Source of the DNA: Microbacterium sp. Leaf151
GTDB lineage: Bacteria > Actinomycetota > Actinomycetes > Actinomycetales > Microbacteriaceae
Assembly: GCF_001424225.1 (NCBI RefSeq)
Contig: NZ_LMOR01000004.1
Span: 894,485-958,484 of the forward strand
Reading direction: 5' to 3'
DNA length: 64,000 nt
The notes under the pieces: generated by a model
Told to the model about the DNA's origin: nothing
Seen by the model: only the letters and a program-made list of their open reading frames with translations
The model's database searches: none
Program-made: the position numbers and the translations under genes
Shown: positions 25,887-38,096 of the stretch, piece by piece
Layout of the letters: every line of letters starts with the position of its first letter
How positions within the stretch are numbered: the stretch's first letter is position 1

Positions 25887-26609
25887 ATGGCGAACGGCGG
25901 CGGGTCTCGAGGGCGCTCCGGGGGACCCCGTCGCACCGGGGGCGGAAGGCCCCCTTCCCCCTCCCCCGCTCGCGCGAAGACGCCGAAGCGCGACAGGCCG
26001 GAGCCGCCTCCCCGCGAGGAACCGCGCGACTTCGTGCTGGGCGCGGTCCCGGGCGCGACCCCCGGCAAGTGGATCGGCCTGTGGCGCGAGCGGATGCCGC
26101 ACGTGACGCTCGTCCTCCGCGAAATCGACGTCGCCGACCAACGGACGGTGTTCGACGACGTCGACGCCGCCCTCGTGCGGCTTCCCATCGATGCACCCGA
26201 CGATCTTCACCTCATCCCCCTCTACGACGAGCAGCCCGTGGTGGTGATGTCGGCCGACGCCGATCTCACCGCCGGCGACGAGATCGAGCTCGCCGACCTC
26301 GCCGGGGAGGTCGTGATCGTCCCCGCCGACGATGTGCTGGGCATCAATGTCCCGGATGCCGTCTCGCCCGCGTTCACGGCGCCGGCCGACACCGCAGAGG
26401 CGATCGCGACGGTGGCCGCCGGAGTGGGCGTGGTCATCGTGCCGATGTCTCTGGCGCGGGCCAATCGGCGCCGCGACGTCGAATACCGCGTGCTGCGCGA
26501 CGGGCCGGTGTCCCGCGTCGCCCTCGCCTGGCTGCGCGATCGCACCACGCCCGACGTCGAGGCCTTCGTCGGCATCGTGCGCGGACGCACCGCCCGCTCG
26601 TCGCGCTGA
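25887..26609 (+). CDS. LysR-type substrate-binding domain protein lacking a DNA-binding domain
   Basis: The 240-aa protein has a basic, Gly/Pro-rich, probably disordered N-terminus (residues 1-48), followed by a two-lobe fold like the effector domain of LysR regulators (FVLGAVPGATPGKWIGLW, DVDAALVRLP, LHLIPLYDEQPVVVM, ETIAAG-like VAAGVGVVIVPMSLAR). No helix-turn-helix is present. It could bind a metabolite, pair with a full-length LysR, or be a decayed regulator; the conserved lobe motifs argue against decay. TAGCCT lies six bases before the ATG. Confidence 0.75.
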   Translation: MANGGGSRGRSGGPRRTGGGRPPSPSPARAKTPKRDRPEPPPREEPRDFVLGAVPGATPGKWIGLWRERMPHVTLVLREIDVADQRTVFDDVDAALVRLPIDAPDDLHLIPLYDEQPVVVMSADADLTAGDEIELADLAGEVVIVPADDVLGINVPDAVSPAFTAPADTAEAIATVAAGVGVVIVPMSLARANRRRDVEYRVLRDGPVSRVALAWLRDRTTPDVEAFVGIVRGRTARSSR

Positions 26610-26710
26610 GGCGCCCTTCCGACCGCGGCCTCCACGGACGGACGGCCCGCCGCGTCAGCGCTCGGGCCGCCCGCCGCCCCGCGCAGGGCGAGACCCCGTC
26701 GGCCGGCTCA

Positions 26711-26781
26711 CGCATAAACGCGATTCGTGCGCATAAACGCTCTCCCAACGTGTTTCCGCGCACGGATCGCATTTATGCGTA
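26711..26781. repeat. 71-bp near-palindromic intergenic repeat, copy A
   Basis: The element starts CGCATAAACGC, has a second CGCATAAACGC at 26730-26740, then GTTTCCGCGC and ends TTTATGCGTA. The ends are inverted (ACGCATAAA against TTTATGCGT). A gap-free alignment with 62389-62459 gives about 56 of 71 identical bases by eye. It lies between the LysR-like gene and the amidotransferase gene. It is not similar to any insertion sequence end I know. Confidence 0.75.
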
Positions 26782-26861
26782 AGCGTCCACACTGCCCGCT
26801 CACCGCCGCGCCAACGTTTCGCCGCGTTTCCACCCCCACCCCGCGCGGGGTCCTCGCCGCA

Positions 26862-26867
26862 TAAAAT
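26862..26867 (+). promoter_or_regulatory. -10 box, leaderless start of amidotransferase gene
   Basis: TAAAAT is followed by exactly six bases and GTG at 26874. It is the closest match to the TATAAT consensus among the leaderless candidates in the window. It is embedded in CGCATAAAAT, which resembles the repeat core 80-150 bases upstream. Confidence 0.65.
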
Positions 26868-26873
26868 CTCCTG

Positions 26874-27602
26874 GTGACCGCCTCCCTGCTCTACGTCTGC
26901 GCCCGTCCGCAGCGTGCTGCGGCCGTAGCCGAATGGGCCTCATTCCGCGATGGGCTGGGGGTTGGCGACGCCGACCTGGTGCACCACGACCTCGTTCGCG
27001 AGCCCTTGCCCGCCGACCTCGATCGCTTCGCCGCCGTCGTGGTGGGTGGAAGCCCCTTCAACGTCACCGACCCCGACAAGACCGACGAGCAGCGCCGCCT
27101 CGAACGCGACCTCGAGCGCCTCGCGGCGACAGCCATCGAGGGCCGGAGCAACGTCCTCTTCACCTGCTTCGGAATCGGCGTCGTCACTCGCCTGCTGGGC
27201 GGAACGGTGACGCTGCAGCACCCCGAAGACACCGGCCCCGCCGACATCGTGCTGACCGAGGCGGGGCGCGGCGACGAGCTGTTCGGCATCCTGAGTCCTC
27301 GTTTCGAGGCACTCACCGCGCACAAGGAGGGCGCCGACAGCGTGCCGCCCGGTGCGACCCTTCTCGCCGAGAACGACGCGTGCCCGGTGCAGGCCTACCG
27401 CGCCGGCGCGGGGCTGTGGGCCACGCAGTTCCATCCCGAGCCGACCACCGACGCGTTCGTCGCCCGCATGCGCGTGTATCGCGACGCGGGGTACTTCGAC
27501 GCCGACGCGTTCGACGAGGTCTCGGCGCACGTGCGCACCGCGTCGGTCGAACAGCCGACCCGTCTGCTGCGCTCGTTCGCGGCTCGCGTCGTCGCCGCCT
27601 GA
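26874..27602 (+). CDS. Class I glutamine amidotransferase-like protein
   Basis: The 242-aa protein has the GATase-1 triad: a nucleophile elbow LFTCFGIGVV with the cysteine, and QFHPEPT near residue 190 supplying His and Glu. VVVGGSPFNV near the N-terminus is the oxyanion-hole region. Stand-alone members resemble the glutaminase part of GMP synthase and transfer or hydrolyse amide nitrogen, or act on gamma-glutamyl compounds. No synthetase partner is adjacent, so the acceptor is unknown. GTG at 26874 follows a TAAAAT box by six bases, supporting a leaderless start. Confidence 0.85.
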   Translation: MTASLLYVCARPQRAAAVAEWASFRDGLGVGDADLVHHDLVREPLPADLDRFAAVVVGGSPFNVTDPDKTDEQRRLERDLERLAATAIEGRSNVLFTCFGIGVVTRLLGGTVTLQHPEDTGPADIVLTEAGRGDELFGILSPRFEALTAHKEGADSVPPGATLLAENDACPVQAYRAGAGLWATQFHPEPTTDAFVARMRVYRDAGYFDADAFDEVSAHVRTASVEQPTRLLRSFAARVVAA

Positions 27603-27783
27603 TCCCGCGGCGAGCGCCGTCGCGCAGATTTCGCGCACGGCGCGCCGCCCCGACCCCTGCCCGCGGGGGGCGTGTCGCGCCCGAACCCGCGGGACGGCGC
27701 GCGCACCGAGCACGTCACCCTCGCGCGCAGCAGGATGTCAAGCCCACCGCGCACATTTACCTAGCTTTTCTAGTGTTCTCGGT

Positions 27784-28599
27784 ATGAACGCTTCACGCAC
27801 CTGGCGGGGTTCCGACCTCGCGCGCCAGATCGTCGTCCTGTCCGCGCTGTCGTTCATGCTCATCGCGGCCGTCATCGGAGCGGGGGCCTTCGGCAACTCC
27901 GCCGTCCAAGACCAGCAGGGTGGCGCCCTCGACACCGACGGCTCCTACCTCGCCCCCGCCGGTCCTGCGTTCTCGATCTGGTCGGTCATCTACCTCGGCC
28001 TCATCGCGTACAGCGTCTGGCAGGCGCTCCCCGGCCAGCGGACGAATCCGCGCCAGCGCGCACTCGGGTGGCTCATCGCGCTCACGATGACGCTCAACGG
28101 CCTCTGGCTCGTCGCCGCCCGCTTCGGCACCCTTTTCCTCACGGTCGTGGTGATCGTGCTGCTTCTCGCCGCCCTGGGCTGGACCTTCAAGGTCGCCGTG
28201 GCCACCCGCGAGCCGCGTGGCGGCGTGGTCGACTCCGTTCTCATCGACGGCGTCACCGGCCTTCACCTCGGGTGGGTCACGCTGGCCACCGTGGCGAACA
28301 CCGCGGCTTACCTCACCACCGTCGTCCCGCCCAACTGGGAAGACGCGGCGAGTGCCATCGGCATCGCCGTGCTGATCGTGGTCGCCCTCATCGGACTCGC
28401 GATCGCGTGGCGCAGCTCGTGGCGCGTCACGCCCGCGCTCGCCCTCGCGTGGGGCCTCGGCTGGCTGGCCGTCGAACGCTTCGGCGGCGAACCCCAGAGC
28501 ACGCCGATCGGCGTCACCGCGATCGTCGTGGCCGTCGTCGTGCTGGTACCGCCAGCGATCGTGAGCCTGTTGCGTCTCATCCGCCCCAGCGTCGACTGA
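27784..28599 (+). CDS. TspO/MBR-family tryptophan-rich sensory protein
   Basis: The 271-aa membrane protein has about seven hydrophobic spans and the TspO signature LAPAGPAFSIWSVIYLGLIA early in the protein (residues 56-75), with several Trp residues in later spans. Classical TspO has five spans and about 160 aa, so this is the longer actinobacterial form. TspO proteins bind porphyrins and modulate tetrapyrrole or stress responses. TAGTGT lies seven bases before the ATG. The preceding 181 bases hold no gene. Confidence 0.8.
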   Translation: MNASRTWRGSDLARQIVVLSALSFMLIAAVIGAGAFGNSAVQDQQGGALDTDGSYLAPAGPAFSIWSVIYLGLIAYSVWQALPGQRTNPRQRALGWLIALTMTLNGLWLVAARFGTLFLTVVVIVLLLAALGWTFKVAVATREPRGGVVDSVLIDGVTGLHLGWVTLATVANTAAYLTTVVPPNWEDAASAIGIAVLIVVALIGLAIAWRSSWRVTPALALAWGLGWLAVERFGGEPQSTPIGVTAIVVAVVVLVPPAIVSLLRLIRPSVD

Positions 28600-28758
28600 C
28601 AGCCCGACGACCCCGGCGCAGGAGCCGGAGTCCTTCGTCCTTCGGCGTCCGGGGCGTGAAGACTCCGGATGCCGTGGCAGCGGGCGTGCCGCCTGCGGGT
28701 GCGCACGCGCGGGGCATCGCGGGACTCTCCGCGATCTCCGCCTCATCGATCGATCGCG

Positions 28759-30909
28759 TCAGCTCGCCGTCGTCAGTTCCACCACCACGGCGCGCTGCGG
28801 ATTCTGCACGGGCGGCCGGATGCCCGTCACGGCCAGCTGCCGCCCGGTCAGCACGGTGTCCTGGTGCGCCCACGCCAGCGGCGACTGCGCGGGCTCCTGC
28901 ACCATCCCGCCCGGGGTGATCAGGCGCACCCGGTACTCGCGATCGGGGTCGAGGCCCGGGAGGCGCACGCGGCCGGCGGGCGAGGAGATGAGGGTCTGGG
29001 TCTGAGCGATGGTGAAGAAGGCGTGCTCGCGACCGGCCGCGACGACGCCGCGCACGTCGAGACCGGGGTCGATGACGTCGGCGTTGACGACGCGTCCCGT
29101 CGCCACCAGGGGCCGCACGCGGCGGGCGAGGGCGACCCACTCACCCACGAGGGCGCGGTCGCGCTCGTCGAGCGTGGTGAGATCCCACTCGATGCCGAAA
29201 TGCCCGAACAGGGCCACGGCGCCGCTGAACGCGAGCGGGATCGTGCGACCGGTGGAGTGGACGTGCGGGGTGGTCAGGTGCATGCCCATCATCTCGGGCG
29301 GCACGACCAACGCGGTGTGACGCTGGTTCTCGAGCCGCTCGACGGGGTCGAGGCAGTCGCTCGTCCAGATGCGGTCGGTGCGGTCCAGGATGCCGAGGTC
29401 GACCCGCGCTCCGCCCGAGGCGCAGCTCTCGATCTCGAGCCCCGGGAAGGCGGTCTTGAGCTCATCGAGGAGCCGATACACCGCGAGCGTGTGGGCGTGC
29501 ACGGCCGAGCCGCCGCCGGGCCCGGTCGCGGCATCCACGAGGTCGCGATTGTGGTCCCACTTCACGTACGCGATCGGGTACGTCCGCAGCACTTCGCTCA
29601 TGCGCTCGAGGATGAACGCGTACGCGTCGGGGTGCGCGAGGTTCAGCACCTGCTGCTGGCGGGCCGGGGGCGGCAGCTCCTCGCGTCCGCGCAGGATCCA
29701 CTCGGGGTGGGCGCGGGCGACATCGCTGTCGGGGTTGACCATCTCGGGCTCGAACCACAGCCCGAACTCCATGCCGAGACCCGTCACGTGGTCGACGAGC
29801 GGGCTCAGCCCTTCGGGCCACACGTCCTCGTCGACGTACCAGTCCCCCAGGCCCGCGGTGTCGTCGCGGCGGTGACGGAACCAGCCGTCGTCGAGCACGA
29901 ACCGCTCGACGCCGATCTCCGCGGCCACGTCGGCGAGCGCGGTGAGCTTCGGCAGGCGGTGGTCGAAGTAGACCGCCTCCCATGTATTCAGCGTGATCGG
30001 GCGCGGGCGGGTGGGGTGCTGCGGACGTGCGCGCCAGGTGTCGTGGAAACGCGCGGCGAGGTCGTCGAGGCCGTCACCCCACGAGCCGTAGACCGTCGGC
30101 GACGACGTCTCCTCGCCCGGGGCGAGCACGATCTCGCCCCACGCGGCGAGCTCACCGCCCGCCAGCAGCGCCTCCCCCAGTGGCAACCGCTCGGCGAACA
30201 CGCGCTGGTTGCCGCTCCAGGCGACGTGGATGCCGTACACCAGCCCCACCTCGAACCCGAAGCCGGGGCGACCCGCGGCCAGCAGCAGTGTCGCATCGGC
30301 GCCGGGGCGACCCCGCCGACTCTCGCGCAGGTGGGTGCCGAACGTGAACGCGTGACGCTGAGCGGAACGCTCGCGCAGGTGTCTGCCGGTCGTGTCGAGG
30401 ATCTCGGTCGCCTCCCACGGCAGCGGGAAGGTGGGCTGCAGCGCCGCGATCACGACGTCGTCGGCGCCGTCGTTGACGACGGTGAGCGTCTGCGAGAACA
30501 GGCCCGACGCCGCGACCCGCAGGTCGACGCGCAGGCGCAGTGCACGTTCGCGATCGAAGAGGTGCAGCACGAGGGTGTGAGCGTCGGCATCGACGGATGC
30601 CAGGGTGAACACCGTCCCCTGCACGACACCGCCGCGTCCGCCCTCGAAGCCGGGAGCACCGGGCCACCCCGCCGCGGCGGTCGGGACGATCGTGAGTCGG
30701 GGGGTCTGGTCGATGCCCCCGGATACGCGCTGCGGACGCGCCGCGATCACCATCGACGACAGCACATCGGCCCCGAGCGCTCCGAGGTCGGGGCCCCAGT
30801 GGATGATCGCCGGGGCCGGGTGCGCGGTGAGGTCGACGACGACGCTCGTACCGCCGGCGCGGAGGTGCACCGCCGGGGCGGTCTCGGGGACGACAGCGGT
30901 GTGCGACAT
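28759..30909 (-). CDS. GH36 alpha-galactosidase
   Basis: The 716-aa enzyme shows the GH36 order: N-terminal beta-sandwich, a central barrel with FVLDDGWF and FGLWFEPEMVNPDSD, the nucleophile Asp452 in YVKWDHNRD, ESCASGGARVD, and the acid/base Asp518 in WTSDCLDP, then a C-terminal beta-domain. It hydrolyses terminal alpha-1,6-galactosyl residues of melibiose, raffinose or galactomannan. No signal peptide is seen, so it probably acts on imported oligosaccharides. The ATG of MSHTAVV is preferred to one 36 bases upstream because the extension is arginine-rich and unconserved. It lies downstream of the trehalose operon but is separated by a strong terminator. Confidence 0.93.
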   Translation of the reverse strand: MSHTAVVPETAPAVHLRAGGTSVVVDLTAHPAPAIIHWGPDLGALGADVLSSMVIAARPQRVSGGIDQTPRLTIVPTAAAGWPGAPGFEGGRGGVVQGTVFTLASVDADAHTLVLHLFDRERALRLRVDLRVAASGLFSQTLTVVNDGADDVVIAALQPTFPLPWEATEILDTTGRHLRERSAQRHAFTFGTHLRESRRGRPGADATLLLAAGRPGFGFEVGLVYGIHVAWSGNQRVFAERLPLGEALLAGGELAAWGEIVLAPGEETSSPTVYGSWGDGLDDLAARFHDTWRARPQHPTRPRPITLNTWEAVYFDHRLPKLTALADVAAEIGVERFVLDDGWFRHRRDDTAGLGDWYVDEDVWPEGLSPLVDHVTGLGMEFGLWFEPEMVNPDSDVARAHPEWILRGREELPPPARQQQVLNLAHPDAYAFILERMSEVLRTYPIAYVKWDHNRDLVDAATGPGGGSAVHAHTLAVYRLLDELKTAFPGLEIESCASGGARVDLGILDRTDRIWTSDCLDPVERLENQRHTALVVPPEMMGMHLTTPHVHSTGRTIPLAFSGAVALFGHFGIEWDLTTLDERDRALVGEWVALARRVRPLVATGRVVNADVIDPGLDVRGVVAAGREHAFFTIAQTQTLISSPAGRVRLPGLDPDREYRVRLITPGGMVQEPAQSPLAWAHQDTVLTGRQLAVTGIRPPVQNPQRAVVVELTTAS

Positions 30910-31050
30910 GGCGTGATTCCTATCACGGAACGAGGACGTGTTCACGGAGCGATTCCGGAGAAGGGGCGCAGGTCATCGGCGGGGCCGCTTCGCCCGGGCC
31001 GTGCTGATCCTCCGTCTGAGAACCCGAAGCCCCGCCGCGCCCGCACGGCA

Positions 31051-31083
31051 GACGGCCCCGCCCGAAAGGGGACGGGGCCGTCG
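31051..31083. terminator. Strong terminator hairpin downstream of treZ
   Basis: GACGGCCCCG (31051-31060) pairs perfectly with CGGGGCCGTC (31073-31082 region), with a CCCGAAAGGGG inner stem and loop. It ends about ten bases beyond the treZ stop codon on the minus strand and separates the trehalose operon from the alpha-galactosidase gene. A long T-run is absent, as is common in high-GC Actinobacteria. Confidence 0.7.
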
Positions 31084-31091
31084 AAGGTGTA

Positions 31092-32843
31092 TCAGAGCGT
31101 CGGACCGACGATCGCGCTCGCCCCCGCGGGAACCGTCAGCGATGTGGCGTCGAGCACGACGCCCTCCGCCGTTGCCAGCAGCACCCGGGCGCCGGAGACG
31201 ACGGATGCCGTCGCCTCGGCATCCGACAGGTTCACCACGACGAGGAGGTCGCGGCGGCGGAGCTCGTAGACGCGTCCGCCCCGGGCCTCACGCGCCTCGG
31301 CCGACAGTCCCTCGCGGGACGGGTCGGTGAGCTCGGGGCGCTCGCGGCGGAGCTTCGCGAGCTCGCGGTAGAGCCCCAGCAGCTGCGCGTGATCGCCCTC
31401 GCCCACCTCGTCCCAGTCGAGCTTCGAATTCTCGAACGTCGAGGGATCCTGCGGGTCGGGAACGGTCGATTCGTCCCAGCCCATCTTCTCGAACTCGGCG
31501 ATTCGGCCCTCGGCCGTGGCCTTTCCGAGCTCGGGCTCGGGGTGCGAGGTGAAGAACTGCCAGGGGGTGGTCGCTCCCCACTCCTCGCCCATGAACAGCA
31601 TCGGCGTGCCCGGCGCCGTGAGGGTCAAGACCGCGGCTGCGGCGAGACGGTCGTAGTCGAGCGACTGCGAGAGCCGGTCGCCGGCGGCGCGGTTGCCGAT
31701 CTGGTCGTGGTCCTGCGCGAAGGTCACCAGGCGCCAGTTCGGCACGGCATCCGGAATGGGTTTGCCGTGCTTCTCCTCGCGGAACGTCGAATACGTCCCG
31801 TCGTGGAAGAAGCCGCCCTCGCTGACCTTGCGGAACGCCTCGATGTCGGCGAAGTCCTCGTAGTAGCCGATGGTCTCGCCGGTCAACGCCACGTGCGCGG
31901 TGTGGTGCCAGTCATCCGACCACTGCGCGGTGAGGCCGTACCCGCCGGCCTCGCGCGGGAGGATCAGCTTCGGGTCGTTCATGTCGCTCTCGGCGATGGT
32001 GGTGAGCGGCACTCCGCGGTGGGCCGACAGGGCATCGGTGCGCTCGGCGAGCTCCTGCAGCACGTGCACCGGACGGTGGTCGAGCAGCGCGTGCACGGCA
32101 TCCAGACGCAGTCCATCGACGTGATAGTCGCTCATCCACATCAGGGCGTTCTCGACGATGTAGGCGCGCACCGCGTCCTCGTCGAGGTTGACCGAGTCGC
32201 CCCAGGTGTTGCGGCTGCCCTCGCGCAGGTACTCGCCGAACTCCGGCAGGTAGTTTCCCGAGGGGCCGAGGTGGTTGTACACGACGTCCTGGATGACGGC
32301 GAGGCCCGCCGCGTGCGCCGCGTCGACGAACCGCTGGTAGGCCTCGGGGCCACCGTAGGCCTCGTGCACGGTGTACCAGAGCACCCCGTCGTAGCCCCAG
32401 TTCCAGGTGCCGTTGAAGCCGTTGACCGGCAGCAGCTCGACGTGGGTCACGCCGAGGTCGACGAGGTGGTCGAGGCGGTCGACCGCGGCGTCCAGGGTCC
32501 CCTCGGGGGTGAACGTTCCCAGGTGCAGCTCGTAGATCAGCCCGCCGGCGAGCTGCTTGCCCGTCCACGCCGTGTCGTTCCAGGAGTACACCGAGGGGTC
32601 GAACCACGCCGACGCCTCGTGCACGCCACCGGGCTGACGCCGCGAGCGCGGGTCGGGGCGCAGATCGTCGCCGTCGCCGAGTACGAAGCCGTAGCGCTCC
32701 CCGTCGGCGAGGTCGACGGGGGCCGTCCACCATCCGTCGGTCGCGGATGCCATCTCGACGTCCTCGATGACCGTGTCACCGCTGTCGTCGAGTCGGCGCA
32801 GCCGCACCCGCTTCGCCTTGGGCGCCCAGACGTCGATGCTCAT
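31092..32843 (-). CDS. treZ: Malto-oligosyltrehalose trehalohydrolase
   Basis: The 583-aa GH13 enzyme starts with a CBM48-like domain ([14 protein letters not shown]) and has barrel motifs [28 protein letters not shown] (nucleophile Asp), [10 protein letters not shown] (acid/base Glu) and [11 protein letters not shown]. It releases free trehalose from the maltooligosyl-trehalose made by TreY. It is the last gene of glgX-treY-treZ. The ATG at 32841-32843 has AAGGAAGA upstream. A perfect 12-bp hairpin sits between treY and treZ and may tune relative expression. Confidence 0.96.
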   Translation of the reverse strand: MSIDVWAPKAKRVRLRRLDDSGDTVIEDVEMASATDGWWTAPVDLADGERYGFVLGDGDDLRPDPRSRRQPGGVHEASAWFDPSVYSWNDTAWTGKQLAGGLIYELHLGTFTPEGTLDAAVDRLDHLVDLGVTHVELLPVNGFNGTWNWGYDGVLWYTVHEAYGGPEAYQRFVDAAHAAGLAVIQDVVYNHLGPSGNYLPEFGEYLREGSRNTWGDSVNLDEDAVRAYIVENALMWMSDYHVDGLRLDAVHALLDHRPVHVLQELAERTDALSAHRGVPLTTIAESDMNDPKLILPREAGGYGLTAQWSDDWHHTAHVALTGETIGYYEDFADIEAFRKVSEGGFFHDGTYSTFREEKHGKPIPDAVPNWRLVTFAQDHDQIGNRAAGDRLSQSLDYDRLAAAAVLTLTAPGTPMLFMGEEWGATTPWQFFTSHPEPELGKATAEGRIAEFEKMGWDESTVPDPQDPSTFENSKLDWDEVGEGDHAQLLGLYRELAKLRRERPELTDPSREGLSAEAREARGGRVYELRRRDLLVVVNLSDAEATASVVSGARVLLATAEGVVLDATSLTVPAGASAIVGPTL

Positions 32844-32875
32844 GTGGGTTCTTCCTTCACGCGTGAGGTTGTCGT

Positions 32876-32905
32876 CGCGCGGCGGGGCGGGCACCCCGCC
32901 GCGCG
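32876..32905. promoter_or_regulatory. Intercistronic hairpin between treY and treZ
   Basis: CGCGCGGCGGGG (32876-32887) and CCCCGCCGCGCG (32894-32905) form a perfect 12-bp stem with a six-base loop. Located between two genes that must be co-expressed, it more likely stabilises or processes the mRNA than fully terminates it. Confidence 0.5.
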
Positions 32906-32910
32906 CAGGG

Positions 32911-35298
32911 TTACGAGACCAGCAGGGCCACGGGGTATGTCGACAGCAGGTCGGACATTGCGGTCGGACCGCCGGGGTACGTGCGGCCGGTGAGGACGTC
33001 GGTGACCGGCGTCTCGGGCAGCAGCAGCACGGTGTCGCGCCACCCGCCGCGCTCGGCCAGACCCCACGGCAGACGCGTCGACACAGCCGACACCCCGCCG
33101 CGGTCGAAGGCGACCACGTGATCGGATGCCACTCCCGCCGCCTCGAGGGCCCGGTAAACGTCGAGGGGGTGATCGCGGCGCACCCGCAGCGCCCGGGAGG
33201 TCACGAGCAGCTTGGCCGCGCCCGTGGCATCCACCACCGGCGGGGTCGCCCCCGGGGCGTCGATCTCGGCGAGCAGACGGCGCCGCTCGGCGAAGTCGAC
33301 TGCTCGGCGGTTGTCGGGGTCGACGAGCGACTGCTCCCACAGCTCCGAGCCCTGGTAGACGTCGGGTACACCGGCGCCGAGGATCTGCAGAAGCTTCGCC
33401 GAGAGGCCGTTCGACCAGCCCGCGGCCGAGATCTCGTCGACGAACGCACGGACGCGCTCGGCGGCGGGGCCGGTCGCCGCGTCGACGACCGCGTGCATGC
33501 GCTCTTCGAACGCCTCGTCCTGCTCCCACCAGCCCGTGACCTCGCTCGCCTCGCGTGCGGCCTTCTCGGCGTACGCGTGCAGACGCTCGCGGTACACCTT
33601 CAGCCCCTCGGGAGTGGATGCCGAAGCGGGCCACGCCCCGATGATCGCCTGCCACAGCAGGGCGTCGAAGGGGCCGTGACCGGTCGAGGCGATGCTCTGG
33701 AACTGCTCCAGGCGCGCCGCCCACCGCTCGGGCATCTCGGCCAGCACCGCGATGCGAGCGCGCGTGTCCTCACCGCGCTTGGTGTCGTGCGTCGACAGGG
33801 TCGTCATCGCGAGCGGCCACGACGCATGCCGGGCGGCCTGCGCGGCGTGGAAGCCGGCGACATCGAGCGCGAACTGACCCGGGTCGCCGCCCACCTCGGT
33901 GAGCGAGCCGAGTCGGGTGTACCGGTAGAACGCCGTGTCTTCGACGCCCTTCGCCATCACGGGCCCCGTCGTCTGCTGGAAGCGCCAGGCGATCTCGAGG
34001 CCGGTGTCGGCAAGGGCCGGCACGAGCTTCTCGATCACGTCGCCCAACTCGGGTCGGCGCACCTCGGCCTCGCCCGCCGCGGCATCCAGGTGCGCGCGGC
34101 CGGCCGGCAGGTAGGAGCGGTAGACCGGGAAGCACGCGAGGATCTCGGCGAGCGCGTCCTGCAGCACCTCGGCCTCGAACTCCTCGCGGAGCGCCGCGGG
34201 AAGTCCCCGAACGATCCGGCGGATCTCCGACACCTGGATGGAGTCGGCGATCTTGCGCTTGGTGTCGTGGATGAGGTCGTGCCAGCCGGTCAGGGCCGGC
34301 AGATCGCTGTCCATGCGCAGCCGCGCGTCGAGGGCGTCGAGTGCGGCTTCGCCTGCGGGATCGGTGAGCACGCGGTCGATCTCGGCCAGCGCGTCGTAGC
34401 CGGTGGTGCCGGCGGTCTTCCACCACGAGGGCAGAGCCTCGCCGTGTTCGAGGATCTTCTCCCCCAGTACGTAGCCCACCTCGGACCCGCTCGCCTCGGT
34501 CAGCGACGCGGCGAGTCGGTCGAGGTAACCGCCGGGGTCGACGAGCCCGTCGGGGTGGTCGACCCGCAGACCGTCGGCGAGGCCCTCGCGAACCCACCGC
34601 AGGATCTCGGCGTGCGTGGCCTCGAACACCTCCGGCAGTTCGACGCGGACGCCCGCGAGGGTTGTGACGGCGAAGAATCGGCGGTAGTTCAGGTCCGCCG
34701 CTTCGTCCTGCCAGAACCGGAGCTCGAAGTTCTGCGCGTCCAGCAGTGCGCGGATGTCATCGCCCGCGGAGCCCGTTCCCGGCGCGACCGGGAAGACGTG
34801 GTCGAAGTAGCGGATGAGTCCGTCGGGGGCGTCTGCGGCCGGCTTCGGGTCGTAGGAGATGTCGTCGATGACGGCGTCGAGGTGATCGCCGAGCACCGGC
34901 ACGCGGACCTTGCCGCCGCCGAACTCCCAGTCGATGTCGAACGCGGAAGCGTGCGCCGAGGCGCGGCCCTGGCGGAGCACGTCCCACCACCACGCGTTCG
35001 TGCGTGGTTCCGAGACGCCCATGTGGTTGGGCACGATGTCGATCAGGATGCCGAGTCCCTCGGCGCGCGCCGCGGCGGCGAAGCGATCGAGACCTTCGGA
35101 GCCGCCCCGCGCGGGGTCGACCCGTGTGACGTCGACGACGTCGTAGCCGTGGTCCGAGCCCGGAGTGGCCTCGAGGATCGGCGACAGGTACGCCCACGAG
35201 ACCCCGAGGTCACGGAGGTAGTCCGTGACCTCGGCGGCCTGGTCGAGGGTGAACGATTCGCGGATCTGCAGGCGGTAGGTCGAGAGCGGATGCCGCAC
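32911..35298 (-). CDS. treY: Malto-oligosyltrehalose synthase
   Basis: The 795-aa GH13 intramolecular transglucosylase begins [19 protein letters not shown], the typical TreY N-terminus, with [34 protein letters not shown] and the C-terminal [20 protein letters not shown]. It converts the reducing-end alpha-1,4 bond of maltodextrin to alpha,alpha-1,1, giving maltooligosyl-trehalose for TreZ. It starts only a few bases after the glgX stop, so translation is probably coupled. Confidence 0.96.
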   Translation of the reverse strand: MRHPLSTYRLQIRESFTLDQAAEVTDYLRDLGVSWAYLSPILEATPGSDHGYDVVDVTRVDPARGGSEGLDRFAAAARAEGLGILIDIVPNHMGVSEPRTNAWWWDVLRQGRASAHASAFDIDWEFGGGKVRVPVLGDHLDAVIDDISYDPKPAADAPDGLIRYFDHVFPVAPGTGSAGDDIRALLDAQNFELRFWQDEAADLNYRRFFAVTTLAGVRVELPEVFEATHAEILRWVREGLADGLRVDHPDGLVDPGGYLDRLAASLTEASGSEVGYVLGEKILEHGEALPSWWKTAGTTGYDALAEIDRVLTDPAGEAALDALDARLRMDSDLPALTGWHDLIHDTKRKIADSIQVSEIRRIVRGLPAALREEFEAEVLQDALAEILACFPVYRSYLPAGRAHLDAAAGEAEVRRPELGDVIEKLVPALADTGLEIAWRFQQTTGPVMAKGVEDTAFYRYTRLGSLTEVGGDPGQFALDVAGFHAAQAARHASWPLAMTTLSTHDTKRGEDTRARIAVLAEMPERWAARLEQFQSIASTGHGPFDALLWQAIIGAWPASASTPEGLKVYRERLHAYAEKAAREASEVTGWWEQDEAFEERMHAVVDAATGPAAERVRAFVDEISAAGWSNGLSAKLLQILGAGVPDVYQGSELWEQSLVDPDNRRAVDFAERRRLLAEIDAPGATPPVVDATGAAKLLVTSRALRVRRDHPLDVYRALEAAGVASDHVVAFDRGGVSAVSTRLPWGLAERGGWRDTVLLLPETPVTDVLTGRTYPGGPTAMSDLLSTYPVALLVS

Positions 35299-35303
35299 GT
35301 CGC

Positions 35304-37526
<2,223 letters not shown>

Positions 37527-37607
37527 GATAGACCAGCGCGGTTTCGGGCTCGGACCGCAGTCACCGCTGTTGACAGGTCCCCCCGCCCCGACTATGCGCG
37601 CGGCTGC

Positions 37608-38096
37608 CTATGCCCGTTCCGGGGGATGGCGCAGAAGGTCGATCCGCTCGTCGAGGTAGCGCGCGAGGGGCATGTAGCCGCCGGCCGCGCTCCATCTCAC
37701 GAGCGTCTCTGCCCCGCGCACGGCCAGCGGGCTCGATCTCGTGCCCAGGCGGGCCACATCGATCGGATGCCACTCGATGTGCACGGTCTCGCCCTCGGGG
37801 ACGCCGCCCCGAGCGGCCGCGGCCGACAGCTCCGCCCGACGCCGCTGCGACTCGGCCGCGAAGCCGCGACGCACCTCAGCGCGCGAGCGCACGATGTCGC
37901 CGGTGGCGAGCAGGCCGTCGTCGGTGAGGAGCAGCACCCCCAGGTGCCAGGCCGTCCCGCGCGAGGCGATGCGGGCCGCGCGAGGAATGCCGAGCAGGCG
38001 GCGCCCCTCCTGCAACTCCCCCAGCCGTTCGCGCGGCGCGTCGTCGAGGCGCGCGCGAGCGGCGGCGAGCATCTCGTCCACCGACCCGTCGATCAT
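37608..38096 (-). CDS. Conserved hypothetical protein
   Basis: I do not recognise this 162-aa protein. It is charged, helical in the first half (Arg/Ala/Glu-rich) and has a small beta-rich core (TAWHLGVLLLTDDGLLATGD, GETVHIEWHPIDVA). No membrane segment or catalytic motif is clear. Its ATG overlaps the stop of the upstream coiled-coil gene by four bases (ATGA), so the two are translationally coupled and likely act together. Confidence 0.65.
   Translation of the reverse strand: MIDGSVDEMLAAARARLDDAPRERLGELQEGRRLLGIPRAARIASRGTAWHLGVLLLTDDGLLATGDIVRSRAEVRRGFAAESQRRRAELSAAAARGGVPEGETVHIEWHPIDVARLGTRSSPLAVRGAETLVRWSAAGGYMPLARYLDERIDLLRHPPERA

Noticed and set aside
26700..26870. Insertion sequence or transposon remnant at the 71-bp repeat
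   Set aside because: No transposase remnant, no flanking target duplication seen, and too short; treated as a palindromic repeat instead.
28669..31269. Long open frame antisense to the GH36 gene
   Set aside because: Mirror artefact of the galactosidase gene, with no recognisable motifs or start signals.
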